From Sulfitobacter faviae (GTDB lineage: Bacteria; Pseudomonadota; Alphaproteobacteria; Rhodobacterales; Rhodobacteraceae): a DNA stretch of 64,000 bases. Below the pieces are notes generated by a model. The model saw only the letters and a program-made list of their open reading frames with translations, was not told where the DNA came from and did not search any database. The stretch covers positions 806,001 to 870,000 of the forward strand of contig NZ_PGFQ01000001.1 of the NCBI RefSeq assembly GCF_029870955.1. Reading direction: 5' to 3'. Each line of letters opens with the position of its first letter. The first letter of the stretch is position 1. Below, in pieces: positions 39,673-48,293 of this stretch. Position numbers and translations under genes: made by a program.

Positions 39673-40657
39673 TCAGAGCATGGAGGGCACAACCTGATCC
39701 GGCGGGCGGTGGCCGTCATCGAAGGTCTTGATGTTGATCAGGACTTTCTCGCCCATCTCGATCCGCCCTTCCAGCGTGGCAGAGCCCATATGCGGCAGCA
39801 GCACGACGTTCTTTAGCTCGCGCAGGCGCGGATTGATCTCGCGACCATGTTCATAGACGTCCAACCCCGCGCCCTTGATATCGCCCGAGCGCAGCATCCG
39901 CGTCAGCGCGTTCTCGTCGATCACCTCCCCGCGGGAGGTGTTCACGATCACCGCGTCGGGCTTCATCAGACCCAAACGGCGGGCGTTCATCAGATGGAAG
40001 GTGCTGGGGTATGGGGGCAGTTGATGCTGATCACGTCCATCCGGCTGACCATCTGATCAAGGCTTTCCCAATAGGTGGCCTCTAGCTCGCCCTCGATCTC
40101 TTCGCGCAGGCGTTTGCGGTTGTGGTAATGCACCTGCATGCCAAAGGCCCGCGCCCGGCGCGCCACGGCCTGACCGATCCGGCCCATGCCCAGAATGCCC
40201 AGACGGCGCCCGCCAACGCGGCCCCCAAGAGTGCCGTGGGCGCCCAGCCGTCCCAATTGCCCGATTGCATCACCGCCATGCCCTCGGGCATGCGGCGGGT
40301 CACGGCAAGGATCAGCGCCATGGTCATATCGGCGGTATCGTCGGTCAGCACGCCGGGGGTGTTCGACACCAGCACGCCGCGCTGGCGCGCGGTGGCCACA
40401 TCAATGTGATCGACCCCTGCCCCGTAGTTGGCGATCAGCTTGAGCCGCTCGCCCGCTTGGGTGATCAGCGGCGCGTCGATCTCATCGGTGATGGTGGGCA
40501 CCAGCACATCGGCCTGACGCATCGCCGCGCCCAATTCCTCGCGGGTCATCGGCCTATCATCTTCGCGCAGGGTCACGTCAAACAGCTCTGACAGCCGTGT
40601 TTCCACGGCCTCTGGCAACCGTCGCGTCACTACAACACTCAACCGCTTCTTTGACAT
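39673..40657 (-). CDS. D-isomer-specific 2-hydroxyacid dehydrogenase (glyoxylate reductase-like), two frame breaks
   Basis: This NAD(P)-dependent reductase is related to glyoxylate/hydroxypyruvate reductase. It starts at ATG 40657 (MSKKRLSVVVTRRLP). The Rossmann motif GILGMGRIGQAVARRA and the substrate-domain segment ANYGAGVDHID are clear, and catalytic residues lie in NTSRGEVID, ENALTRML and LLPHMGSATLEGR. The frame is lost at runs 40222-40226 and 40006-40009. One added base at each restores LLGGRVGGRR and PHTPSTFHLMNARR and a product of about 328 residues. The neighbouring D-lactate dehydrogenase gene suggests a shared hydroxy-acid role. Confidence 0.83.
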
Positions 40658-40812
40658 GCCTGCTCTCCCGGTCTTGGCGTCGCCTCGTTTCGCGGGCATG
40701 GTGTCTCATGCAGCGACGAGGCACAAGAACTCGCGCCGGAAAAAGAGCAACAATAACCCGCAGATTTGCACAGCACCGACCCACAGCAGTGAACCGCATA
40801 GCAGGCAATTCA

Positions 40813-41322
40813 ATGATAACCGCTTTCTTTCGCAGCGCCCTGATGGTGGGCGCGCTGCTTTTGGCACAGCCGACCTCCGGCCTTGCAGAAGAGGCGCGTG
40901 GTCAGGTCACGAACCTGCCCCTGCCCCGTTTCGTTTCGATGAAAGCCTCCGAAGGCAATGTGCGCCGCGGCCCGTCCCTGTCACACCGGATCGACTGGGT
41001 TTACAAACGCCGCGACCTGCCGCTGAGGATCACCGCCGAACATGGCCATTGGCGCCGGGTCGAAGACCGCGACGGTATGGGCGGCTGGGTCCACTACTCG
41101 CTTTTGTCGGGCACCCGCACGGTGCTGGTCGAACAGGACATGCTGCAACTGCGCATCAATCCCGACCCCAAAGCCGCCGTGGTGGCGCGGCTCGAGCTGG
41201 GCGTCGTGGCCCGTCTGGGCGAATGCACGCTGGAATGGTGTGAGCTGCGCTCGGGCGGTTTTACAGGCTGGGCGCCCAAGGTGCGGCTCTGGGGTGTTGG
41301 CCCCAAGGAACTGCGCGAGTAG
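40813..41322 (+). CDS. SH3-domain protein with signal peptide
   Basis: The 169-residue protein is exported through an N-terminal signal (MITAFFRSALMVGALLLAQP, cleaved near GLAEEA). It then contains two SH3-like beta-barrel segments: FVSMKASEGNVRRGPSLSHRIDWVYKRRDLPL with GGWVHYSLLSG, and a second repeat ending WCELRSGGFTGWAPKVRLWG. These domains usually bind cell-wall peptides. It is divergent from the 2-hydroxyacid dehydrogenase gene. The partner is unknown. Confidence 0.8.
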   Translation: MITAFFRSALMVGALLLAQPTSGLAEEARGQVTNLPLPRFVSMKASEGNVRRGPSLSHRIDWVYKRRDLPLRITAEHGHWRRVEDRDGMGGWVHYSLLSGTRTVLVEQDMLQLRINPDPKAAVVARLELGVVARLGECTLEWCELRSGGFTGWAPKVRLWGVGPKELRE

Positions 41323-41398
41323 CGCACCCCTCGCCGCAATTGCATGATCCCGGCGCATGCGCCACTCTGCCCGCAAAACTCAAGCCGGAGAGAGCGCC

Positions 41399-42390
41399 AT
41401 GCAAGCCATCACCTATGACCAATTCGGAGCCGCCGCCGACGTGCTGCGCCTGTCGAAGGTCGACAGCCCCGCCCCGCAAGCCGGAGAGGTCTGCGTCGCG
41501 CTCAGCCATTCGGGCGTGAACCCATCGGACGTGAAGGCCCGCGCAGGCACCCGCCCCGGCGTCAGCAAACCGCCCTTCCCGCAGGTCATCCCCATAGCGA
41601 CGGCGCGGGAGAGATCGTCGCCGTGGGCGCGGGCGTCGATGCGGGCCGGGTGGGCCAGAAGGTCTGGATCTGGAACGGCCAGTGGCAACGCGGCTTTGGC
41701 ACGGCGGCTGAGCAGATCACCCTGCCCGCCCATCAAGCCGTGCCCCTGCCCGATGGCGTCTCGTCCGAGGTCGGCGCGCAGCTTGGCATTCCGGGGCTGA
41801 CCGCCTGCCACGCCGTCTTTGGCGGCGGCGGGGTGGCCGGGGAAACGGTGCTGATCCAAGGCGGCGCAGGCACGGTGGGGTATCTTGCCGTGCAACTGGC
41901 GAAATGGGGCGGGGCCAAGGTGATCGCCACCTGTAGCCCCCGCGACAACGATCTGCTGCGCGACGCAGGTGCCGATGCCGTGTTCAACTACGCCGACCCC
42001 GATCTCGCCGCCGCCGTGCTCGATGCCAATGGCGGCAAGCCGGTCGACACCATCGTCGAGACGGAGTTCGGCCTGAACATCACCACCGACACCGAGGTCA
42101 TCGCCCCCAATGGCCGCATCGCCGCCTATGGCTCGGCGGCGGAGATGTCGCCGGTGCTGCCCTTCTATCCGCTGCTGTTCAAAGCGGTCACGATCGACAT
42201 CATCCTGATCTATCTGCTGCCCGCAGGCCCGCGCGAACAGGCAATCAACCGGTTGCACCACGCGCTGGAGGACGGCGCCCTGCGCTGCCCCGTCGACACG
42301 GTCCTGCCGCTTTCTGAGGCCGCCCGCGCCCATGAGTTGGTCGAGGCCGGACAGCGCAGCGGGGCGGTGCTGCTCGATTGTCAGGGGTAA
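41399..42390 (+). CDS. NADPH:quinone reductase / zinc-independent MDR family oxidoreductase, one frame break
   Basis: This medium-chain dehydrogenase begins MQAITYDQFGAAADVLRL and has the Rossmann motif VLIQGGAGTVGYLAVQLAKW. No catalytic zinc ligands are visible, as in quinone reductases. The frame is lost in the C run 41590-41593. One added C turns the reading into FPQVIPHSDGAGEIVAVGAGV, as expected for the family, for about 330 residues. The natural acceptor is unknown. Confidence 0.83.
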
Positions 42391-42459
42391 CGCGCTAATT
42401 GGCCAAGCTGCCGCCCCGTCGCCCGGGGCGGTGGCCCATCCCGCTGACGGAGTTCCCCC

Positions 42460-43803
42460 ATGCGCCTCACCGCCGCCCTGCCCCGCCTGTTTCTCTGCCT
42501 GCTGCTGAGCTGCGCGCTGCCCCTCACCCCGACCTTTGCGCAAACGAGCGACCAACCCGAAGGCACCATCGCCCTCGAAGGCGATGCCACGGCGGACGCC
42601 GCCATCGCCAAACGCATCCGCGCCATCCTGCGCGAGCTTGAGGGGTTCGAGAAGGTCCGCGTCTCTGTCGCCTCCGGCATCGTCACGTTGACCGGCACCA
42701 CGCTCGACACCGCCAGCGCCGCGCGGCTGAACGATTTGGCGGGCCGTGTCGAAGGGGTGGTGGCGATCCGCAACGAGGTGCGCGAAAGCACCGATGTGGC
42801 CGAGCGGCTCAACCCCGCCGTAGAGCGTTTCCGGGACCGGATGGCGCAGGCCGTGGCCTTCCTGCCGCTGGCCCTGGTGGCGCTTGGGGTCTTTGGCCTG
42901 ATCATCGTCGCGGGGCTGGCGCTGGCGCGGCTGCGCAACCCGTGGGATCGGCTCGCGCCTAATGCCTTTATCGCTGACATTTACCGCCAAATCATCCGGC
43001 TGGCCTTTGTCATCGCGGCATTGGTGGTGGCGCTGGATATCCTCGGCGCCACGGCGCTGCTCTCGGGCATCCTTGGCGCGGCGGGGATTGTCGGCCTCGC
43101 CATCGGTTTCGCGGTGCGCGACACGGTCGAGAATTTCATCGCCTCTATTATGCTGTCGATCCGCCAGCCCTTTCGTCCCAACGACACGGTCGAGATCGAC
43201 GGCGACACCGGCAAGGTGATCCGCCTGACGAGCCGTGCCACGATCCTGCTGACCTTTGACGGCAATCACCTGCGCATCCCCAATGCCACCGTTTTTAAAA
43301 GCCGGATCACCAACTATTCACGCAACGCCGAGCGGCGGTTCACCTTTACCCTCTCGGTCGCCAGCGACGCCGATCTGGCCCGCGCCCGTGATTTGGCGCT
43401 GGAGGTGCTGAACGACCTACCCTTTGTCCTATCCAGCCCCGAAGCCGCCGCTTGGGTAGACGAGGTCGCCGATCACTGGATCAACATGCAATTCGCCGGT
43501 TGGATCAATCAAGAAAGCACCGATCTGCTCGCCGCCCGCAGCGAAGCGATTCGCCTGACCCTTTCGGCTTTCGATGCGGCGGGCCTCACCGCCGGGCCAC
43601 CGGCCTATCAATTGATCTCTCATGGCGAATCGCCTTCGGACGGACCCATCGATTCGCCCCAAACGGCAGCCGCACCCACGAATCCCGCCGCTGTTCAGCC
43701 CGTCGAGCCCCAAACCGAGCGGGAATTGACCCGCATCGTCGCGCAGGAACGTGCCGAATTGCCCAGCAAAGACCTGCTCTCTGTTGATGCAGCCGAAGAA
43801 TAG
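42460..43803 (+). CDS. MscS-family mechanosensitive channel with BON domain
   Basis: The 447-residue protein has a signal peptide (to about residue 27), then a periplasmic BON domain (about 40-110, ending EGVVAIRNEV). Two hydrophobic segments follow (QAVAFLPLALVALGVFGLIIVAGLALA and LAFVIAALVVALDI). The pore-lining helix region is ILGAAGIVGLAIGFAVRDTVENFI and the beta domain is RPNDTVEIDGDTGKVIRL. MscS channels release solutes on osmotic downshock. The C terminus is long and proline/alanine-rich. It is followed 62 bp later by tRNA-Gln. Confidence 0.9.
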   Translation: MRLTAALPRLFLCLLLSCALPLTPTFAQTSDQPEGTIALEGDATADAAIAKRIRAILRELEGFEKVRVSVASGIVTLTGTTLDTASAARLNDLAGRVEGVVAIRNEVRESTDVAERLNPAVERFRDRMAQAVAFLPLALVALGVFGLIIVAGLALARLRNPWDRLAPNAFIADIYRQIIRLAFVIAALVVALDILGATALLSGILGAAGIVGLAIGFAVRDTVENFIASIMLSIRQPFRPNDTVEIDGDTGKVIRLTSRATILLTFDGNHLRIPNATVFKSRITNYSRNAERRFTFTLSVASDADLARARDLALEVLNDLPFVLSSPEAAAWVDEVADHWINMQFAGWINQESTDLLAARSEAIRLTLSAFDAAGLTAGPPAYQLISHGESPSDGPIDSPQTAAAPTNPAAVQPVEPQTERELTRIVAQERAELPSKDLLSVDAAEE

Positions 43804-43865
43804 GCTAATTTCTTTAAAACGGGTCTTGCACCCCGGGCCAGAGAACTTTAGTTAGCGCCCTGTGT

Positions 43866-43940
43866 TGGGATGTAGCCAAGTGGTAAGGCAACTGTTTTTG
43901 GTACAGTGTACCGTAGGTTCGAATCCTACCATCCCAGCCA
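43866..43940 (+). tRNA. tRNA-Gln (anticodon TTG)
   Basis: The 75-nt cloverleaf includes encoded CCA. The acceptor stem is TGGGATG with CATCCCA (43866-43872 and 43930-43936), discriminator G and CCA 43938-43940. The anticodon arm ACTGT / ACAGT encloses TTTTGGT, giving anticodon TTG. The T arm is GTAGG-TTCGAAT-CCTAC. Its last 17 bases are repeated in inverted orientation at 44742-44758. Confidence 0.93.
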
Positions 43941-44172
43941 TCACTCTCCCCGTCAGGTAGATAAGACACCCCGACCACCCGTAGGTCTCGGAGTGCCCCA
44001 GTTTAGTGCCCCACCGTTGACACACCTATAGCGGGTGCTGCGGGTGTGCCCCTCCCAGTTGACGGGAGAGGCGGGTTAGTGGGTTTTAAGTCGAGGTAGA
44101 CTGCATAGCCACGGGCTAGAAGGCTCCCCAGTCAACACCGTTAGCGCGCCGATCAAACTCATCGTACAGGTT
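43924..44172 (+). repeat. Left arm of a 249-bp inverted repeat beginning in tRNA-Gln
   Basis: These 249 bases match the reverse complement of 44510-44758 except at one base (43941). The arm starts with the last 17 bases of tRNA-Gln, contains two direct AGTGCCCCA repeats (43992-44000 and 44005-44013), and ends with a copy of the 3' end of the HNH gene. Most of the 386 bp between tRNA and HNH gene is this arm; 44173-44326 shows no gene. Confidence 0.93.
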
Positions 44173-44326
44173 TATTCTCTTCGTTCATAAATTCTCCTAA
44201 CGAAACGCCAGAAATGCCCTAAATTTGTGGGCTTCGGCAAAGTAAAATGGGAAATGTCGAGTCAGCATAAAACGAGATGCCCCCTGCCTAATGAGCAGGA
44301 ACCTTAACTGACTTCGGATAAGAAGC

Positions 44327-44566
44327 GTGGAAGATACTCAACAATATGAGCTATCTCATCATAAGCCGCTTCGTTCCAAATTCCTATATAGACAGTTCGA
44401 CGACAAATGCAACCGCCTAGCTGCCAATCGCGATCAAGTCGTTCGCCATCGGTTTCATAACCGGCGCTGCATCAACCCGGATCATCTGACTATCGGTGAC
44501 CGGAGAGATAACCTGTACGATGAGTTTGATCGGCGCGCTAACGGTGTTGACTGGGGAGCCTTCTAG
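44327..44566 (+). CDS. Small HNH endonuclease-like protein inside the inverted repeat
   Basis: The 79-residue product, starting at GTG, contains the core RHRFHNRRCINPDHLTIGDRRDN (residues 40-62). This fits the HNH_3 pattern of H, H, N, C and a final PDHL...N that binds metal and cuts DNA. The N-terminal 40 residues have no recognisable domain. The last 19 codons lie in the right arm of the inverted repeat, so a reversed copy of its 3' end sits in the left arm. It could be a solitary homing-type nuclease tied to the att site. GC content is lower than in the flanking chromosome. Confidence 0.65.
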   Translation: MEDTQQYELSHHKPLRSKFLYRQFDDKCNRLAANRDQVVRHRFHNRRCINPDHLTIGDRRDNLYDEFDRRANGVDWGAF

Positions 44567-44758
44567 CCCGTGGCTATGCAGTCTACCTCGACTTAAAACC
44601 CACTAACCCGCCTCTCCCGTCAACTGGGAGGGGCACACCCGCAGCACCCGCTATAGGTGTGTCAACGGTGGGGCACTAAACTGGGGCACTCCGAGACCTA
44701 CGGGTGGTCGGGGTGTCTTATCTACCTGACGGGGAGAGTGTTGGCTGGGATGGTAGGA
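44510..44758 (-). repeat. Right arm of the 249-bp inverted repeat, ending in an inverted tRNA-Gln 3' end
   Basis: This is the reverse complement of 43924-44172 with one mismatch. Positions 44742-44758 are the inverted last 17 bases of tRNA-Gln, a pseudo-att site. The repeated AGTGCCCCA motifs appear inverted here, and TGGGGCA / TGGGGCG copies lie just beyond (44810-44828). Between 44759 and 44879 I see no gene. Confidence 0.93.
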
Positions 44759-44879
44759 ACCCTTGCGTTTCGTTGTTTTGAATCACCTTTTCTACTCAAC
44801 CAACAAAACTGGGGCAAAAGATGGGGCGGTTTAGGCCCTAGCCTCCCCGTGACAACCAGCCCAAAGCCACCTCCCGCTC

Positions 44880-45323
44880 TCAAGTTGGTAACGGTGTCCC
44901 CGTGAGCCTCGTTACGTCCTCTCGCCCAACCTCCCTGTTCAACAGACAATAGGCATATCCCCCGACGATTAGGATTGAGATCAGACCTACGGCAATTGCC
45001 ACCTCTCGGGCTACAGGGACACCTGAGATGACGATCAACGCCCCTTTTGATACTCCTGCATTGACTGCGAGAGCCTCAATTACTGGAAGCCCGGCGATCT
45101 TACCTACAAGGGCACTATTCATCGCACCAGCCCCGGAACCGACTGCTGAGAACGCTGATACTAGCCCCGGGCTAATGGCCGCAGATGTCTCAGAAACGAT
45201 AATTAACGCCCCGCTAGCAGTCTTCATCGCGAGGAAGCTGGATGTGGTGGCGGTGCCCAGCAGAGCGCCGGTGAAGGCTCCTACCGTTGCTCCAGCAGCG
45301 CCGACTATGCCCGTAGCGATCAA
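44880..45323 (-). CDS. Hydrophobic glycine-rich membrane protein paired with an AAA ATPase
   Basis: This small protein of about 147 residues is rich in Gly, Ala, Val and Ile. It has roughly four hydrophobic helices (IVGAAGATVGAFTGALLG, ISPGLVSAFSAVGS, LPVIEALAVNAGV and VAIAVGLISILIVGGYAY) and a short polar tail (REVGREDVTR). The start is uncertain; the frame begins at TTG 45323. It follows the AAA ATPase stop by 36 bp on the same strand, so the two are probably one operon. I do not recognise the family. The composition would suit a membrane-pore or effector subunit, but this is inference. Confidence 0.5.
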   Translation of the reverse strand: MIATGIVGAAGATVGAFTGALLGTATTSSFLAMKTASGALIIVSETSAAISPGLVSAFSAVGSGAGAMNSALVGKIAGLPVIEALAVNAGVSKGALIVISGVPVAREVAIAVGLISILIVGGYAYCLLNREVGREDVTRLTGTPLPT

Positions 45324-45358
45324 GGAAGCGGTACCTGAGACAGTTGAGTATCAAGAGA

Positions 45359-46657
45359 CTATTTTCGCAATCGAACATAAGCCCGGAACACTGGATCAAG
45401 GAATTCATATGTCCCACGCTGATCATGCTTACGCACAAGCGCGGGACCATATTTTTTATCAATTAGCCTAGGAACAAGTTGATCCATATACTCAATGTCG
45501 AGCTCTTGCGCTGTTGTTCTGATGGCCTTTAGGCTAATTCCGCCTTCTACATCATCGAGCGAAACGTTTTCTTCAGCTAGCAATGTTAGAAGTAGAGCTC
45601 GACTGTTGCTGTCGCCGACAGCCCTCTGGTATTTCCTTTCAAGATGAGGGAAAGCCCGACCAGATGAAATCTCCTCGAGAACATCATTAAGGGTTCCAAT
45701 CTCAATATTGTTTGTTCCAGTTAAATTCCCTTGTTCTACGCAACGCTTTCCTATTAGCTGTGTAAAATAGGGGTAACCCATAGATATATCAAATATCTTA
45801 CTTATAACCTCATCACTAAAGACCAGCTTTCCATGATACGCAGCGCTTGCTCTTCGAAAAATTAGAGCGGTTTCATCTAAGGCCATTGGCTTAACATGTG
45901 CGTAGCCCTGTTCGATCAAGCGCTCAACCGATCCATGGTCTTCCACCAGGCTACTCAAATCGTCTGCGATACCTGATATAGCAAACTTCAGTTTTGAAGA
46001 GCTTAGCGACTTGATTAGCGACCCGATACCGGACTTATCTTCGATAACATCAAATTCATCTAGGAATATTATTAACCCATCGCGCTTTCGCCACCACCGA
46101 TTATTGTGTTCAACGACAGAGCTGCAAAAATTCCGAAATGTCTGTATGATGTCTGCCTTTAGGCTAGCGGCATATTTTTCAGCGTCGTGGCCTTTTCCGC
46201 CCCACTTCAGCACCTTTAAATCCAGAGACGCACTTTCTTCTTGCGCTCTCGAAAACTCGACCAGTTCTTTTCCTTTGTCTGGAACGAGGCGAAGCAGTCC
46301 ATCTACTGCGTCAGTGTCAGTGCATATCCGCAGCAAAAGCTCTTGGATATTACTTATCTGGGAGTCGCAAGTATAGAATACAGTGTAGTACTTTTTGGGG
46401 TCTTTTGGAACCAGGTGTGCCAACCCTGATCGTTCAGCAATCTCATAGTCACCTGTCGACATCAGCTGGATTTGCCGAAGAAGAGAAGACTTTCCTACCC
46501 CTCTTTTTCCAAAGACGGTGACAAGGCTTGAAGTCGTGTTTATGGCGCGAACAGAGTTTTCGATGAGGTCTGCCCTTCCGACAAATCTGTTTGGGTCCGT
46601 AATCACCGCAGATGTGAAACCGATCTCTGGATCAAGAAATTCGAAGTGGCTAGGCAT
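45359..46657 (-). CDS. AAA/STAND-type P-loop ATPase in the tRNA-Gln island
   Basis: The 432-residue ATPase starts at ATG 46657 with GGAGG six bases upstream. It opens DPNRFVGRADLIENSV, has Walker A GKRGVGKS (50-57), Walker B LIIFLDE (195-201), and a sensor-like strand KFAISGI. The C-terminal part folds like a winged helix and ends YEFLDPVFRAYVRLRK. This layout resembles ORC/Cdc6-like or AAA_16 ATPases often found in mobile or defence loci. It has lower GC and different codon use than its neighbours. A small membrane protein gene follows. Function unknown. Confidence 0.75.
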   Translation of the reverse strand: MPSHFEFLDPEIGFTSAVITDPNRFVGRADLIENSVRAINTTSSLVTVFGKRGVGKSSLLRQIQLMSTGDYEIAERSGLAHLVPKDPKKYYTVFYTCDSQISNIQELLLRICTDTDAVDGLLRLVPDKGKELVEFSRAQEESASLDLKVLKWGGKGHDAEKYAASLKADIIQTFRNFCSSVVEHNNRWWRKRDGLIIFLDEFDVIEDKSGIGSLIKSLSSSKLKFAISGIADDLSSLVEDHGSVERLIEQGYAHVKPMALDETALIFRRASAAYHGKLVFSDEVISKIFDISMGYPYFTQLIGKRCVEQGNLTGTNNIEIGTLNDVLEEISSGRAFPHLERKYQRAVGDSNSRALLLTLLAEENVSLDDVEGGISLKAIRTTAQELDIEYMDQLVPRLIDKKYGPALVRKHDQRGTYEFLDPVFRAYVRLRK

Positions 46658-47006
46658 TATTAACCTCCCGCCCTGCGGCATTATCTGTGCATTTTGTTAT
46701 CAATTGTGGGAAGTATTACCCGTATCTTGTGCTCTTGGAAACCCTTGCGGTCCCTAATTGATCATGGTGAGCTCAGCCCCCAAAGATCTTGCTGAGAGAC
46801 TGCAGGTATCAGCATTTAGTCCTCCGCTGAACCGAGAGAAATTGCGTATCTAAATCGATAGAAATCGATGGAGATTTGTGATGCTTTCACAATTACTTAG
46901 AAGTACCTTTACTTCGGCGAAGCTCCGTAAAAGACGGGTCGTTCTCGGTAGCTGCCAGTTAATACCGGTCTTGTTCTTGTTTTGCATTTTTGGGCTAGAC
47001 TAAAAA
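46658..47006. other. Non-coding AT-rich stretch of the island
   Basis: This 349-bp region lies between the AAA ATPase start and a truncated gene. I see no open frame with protein character and no RNA gene. It probably holds the divergent promoters of the ATPase and the truncated gene. Confidence 0.5.
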
Positions 47007-47112
47007 ATGGAGCATGAACTGAAAGAAGGCACCCTCGTCGTAATCCGTGCGCTCGACGACATCCCCGAGCACCTTGGACCTGTCGCGTTTTTGTGCCGCC
47101 CCACGTGCTCGT
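47007..47112 (+). pseudogene. 5' fragment of an unknown gene cut off by an IS3 element
   Basis: ATG 47007 opens MEHELKEGTLVVIRALDDIP and continues for about 35 residues until the IS3-family element begins near 47111. The sequence looks coding (acidic, even composition), but the rest of the gene is not found on the far side of the IS. I do not recognise the family. Confidence 0.4.
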
Positions 47113-47970
47113 TTAGGCCACTTTCCTTTCGAAAGCGACCGGGATTTTCCAACCCAGTGCTGAGTGCCGCCTTCGCGGATTGTAGAAGCCGTTGATGTAT
47201 TGGAAGATGGCCAGCTCTGCTTCTCTTCGCGTATGCCATGGTCTCCGCCAGATCAGCTCTGCCTTGATCGTCTTGAAGAAGGTCTCGACGGCAGAGTTGT
47301 CATAACAATTGCCCTTGCCGCTCATCGATACCATGAACCCATGGTGGCGCAGAAGCTTCTGGTAGTCGTGCGAACAATATTGCGACCCACGATCGGTGTG
47401 ATGGATGCAGCCCTTGGGCGGCTGCCGCAGCGCAACAGCCATTTTCAATGCCCGGATTGCCAGGTCGCGCTTCATCCGGTTGCTCACCGCCCAACCGATC
47501 ACCCGGCGTGAATGCAGATCGAGGATAACCGCGAGATACAACCACCCTTCACGGGTCCACACATAGCTGATGTCACCTGCCCACTTCTGATTGGGTCCCT
47601 CCGCCTGGAAGTCACGGTTCAGCAGGTTGGGCGCAATGTTGAAGGCGTGATTACTATCCGTTGTCACCTTGTATCTCTTCGATCTCTCGACCCGTATGCC
47701 ATTCTCACGCATCAATCTGCCAACCCGACGATGGCCGACATTCAAGCCCAGCTCTTTCAATTCTTCCGTCATCCTCGGTCGTCCATAGCTGCCCAAGCTT
47801 AGACGGGATTGCTCCTTGATGTGGGCCAGCACGACCATGTCAGTCCTCTGTCTTTGGCTGGCAGGGCGGTTGCGATAGGCGCGCAGGCCGCGTGAGCTGA
47901 CACCCAGCACGTCACACATCCGCTTGGCGCAGAAGGCGTGACGGAGTTCTTCGATGAACCGAAACCTCAT
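47113..47970 (-). CDS. IS3-family transposase OrfB (integrase core)
   Basis: The 285-residue frame has the HTH_21 region (YGRPRMTEELKELGLNVGHRRVGRLMRENGI) followed by an rve integrase core. DDE residues lie in WAGDISYVW (D), HHTDRGSQYCS (D) and YDNSAVETFFKTIK (E). The ATG overlaps the orfA stop (ATGA). The normal active product is probably OrfAB made by -1 frameshifting at 48000-48006. Sequence is intact. Confidence 0.88.
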   Translation of the reverse strand: MRFRFIEELRHAFCAKRMCDVLGVSSRGLRAYRNRPASQRQRTDMVVLAHIKEQSRLSLGSYGRPRMTEELKELGLNVGHRRVGRLMRENGIRVERSKRYKVTTDSNHAFNIAPNLLNRDFQAEGPNQKWAGDISYVWTREGWLYLAVILDLHSRRVIGWAVSNRMKRDLAIRALKMAVALRQPPKGCIHHTDRGSQYCSHDYQKLLRHHGFMVSMSGKGNCYDNSAVETFFKTIKAELIWRRPWHTRREAELAIFQYINGFYNPRRRHSALGWKIPVAFERKVA

Positions 47971-48242
47971 GGCTTTTGCCCCGCGAAGAACTGCGTTGCC
48001 TTTTTTAGAATCTCCCTCTCCTCCTTGAGAATGCGGTTCTCTCGCCGAAGCCGTTCATTCTCCCGGGCAAGTTCCAAGTCCTTGTCAGGCACCACATTGG
48101 TGTCACGATGCGCCGTCACCCACTTGTTCAGCGTCGATAAGCCAATATCCAAATCTGAGGCAACTTGCCTGCGTGTCAGCCCGCTTGTCAGCGCGATCCG
48201 CACCGCATCAGCGCGGAATTCGTCCGTGCGTTTCGTTCCCAT
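47967..48242 (-). CDS. IS3-family OrfA (DNA-binding subunit)
   Basis: This 91-residue protein starts MGTKRTDEFRADAVRIAL and contains an HTH (RRQVASDLDIGLSTLNKWV) and a leucine-zipper-like stretch (LARENERLRRENRILKEEREILKKA). It binds the IS ends and regulates transposition. A longer start at 48263 is possible. The slippery heptamer A-AAA-AAG sits at LKKA near the C terminus. Confidence 0.85.
   Translation of the reverse strand: MGTKRTDEFRADAVRIALTSGLTRRQVASDLDIGLSTLNKWVTAHRDTNVVPDKDLELARENERLRRENRILKEEREILKKATQFFAGQKP
48000..48006 (-). promoter_or_regulatory. Programmed -1 frameshift site of the IS3 element
   Basis: On the minus strand the codons CTA AAA AAG contain the slippery heptamer A-AAA-AAG. 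Slipping back one base leads into GGC AAC GCA GTT... which stays open to the orfB start. This is the usual IS3 route to OrfAB and explains one apparent frame switch that is not an error. Confidence 0.7.
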
Positions 48243-48293
48243 AGTTCGTCTCCTTTGCTGCAATAAATGCTATCAAAGGAGCGGCATCAAACC

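Larger units (their letters stand above)
47111..48293 (-). mobile_element. IS3-family insertion sequence, complete
   Basis: This is an element of about 1.18 kb with two overlapping frames (orfA and orfB) on the minus strand and a slippery site for frameshifted fusion. The ends are imperfect inverted repeats: GTTT..GCC.CT.. read inward from 47111 and from about 48293. Boundaries are accurate to a few bases, and no clear 3-bp target duplication is seen. It lies beside the broken second IS3 element and cuts an unknown gene on its left. Confidence 0.75.

Noticed and set aside
43866..44758. Group I intron with HNH gene in tRNA-Gln
   Set aside because: The tRNA is uninterrupted and complete; the HNH gene lies after it.
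47111..48293. A clean 3-bp target duplication around the IS3 element
   Set aside because: The flanking triplets at the estimated ends do not match, so boundaries or history are uncertain.
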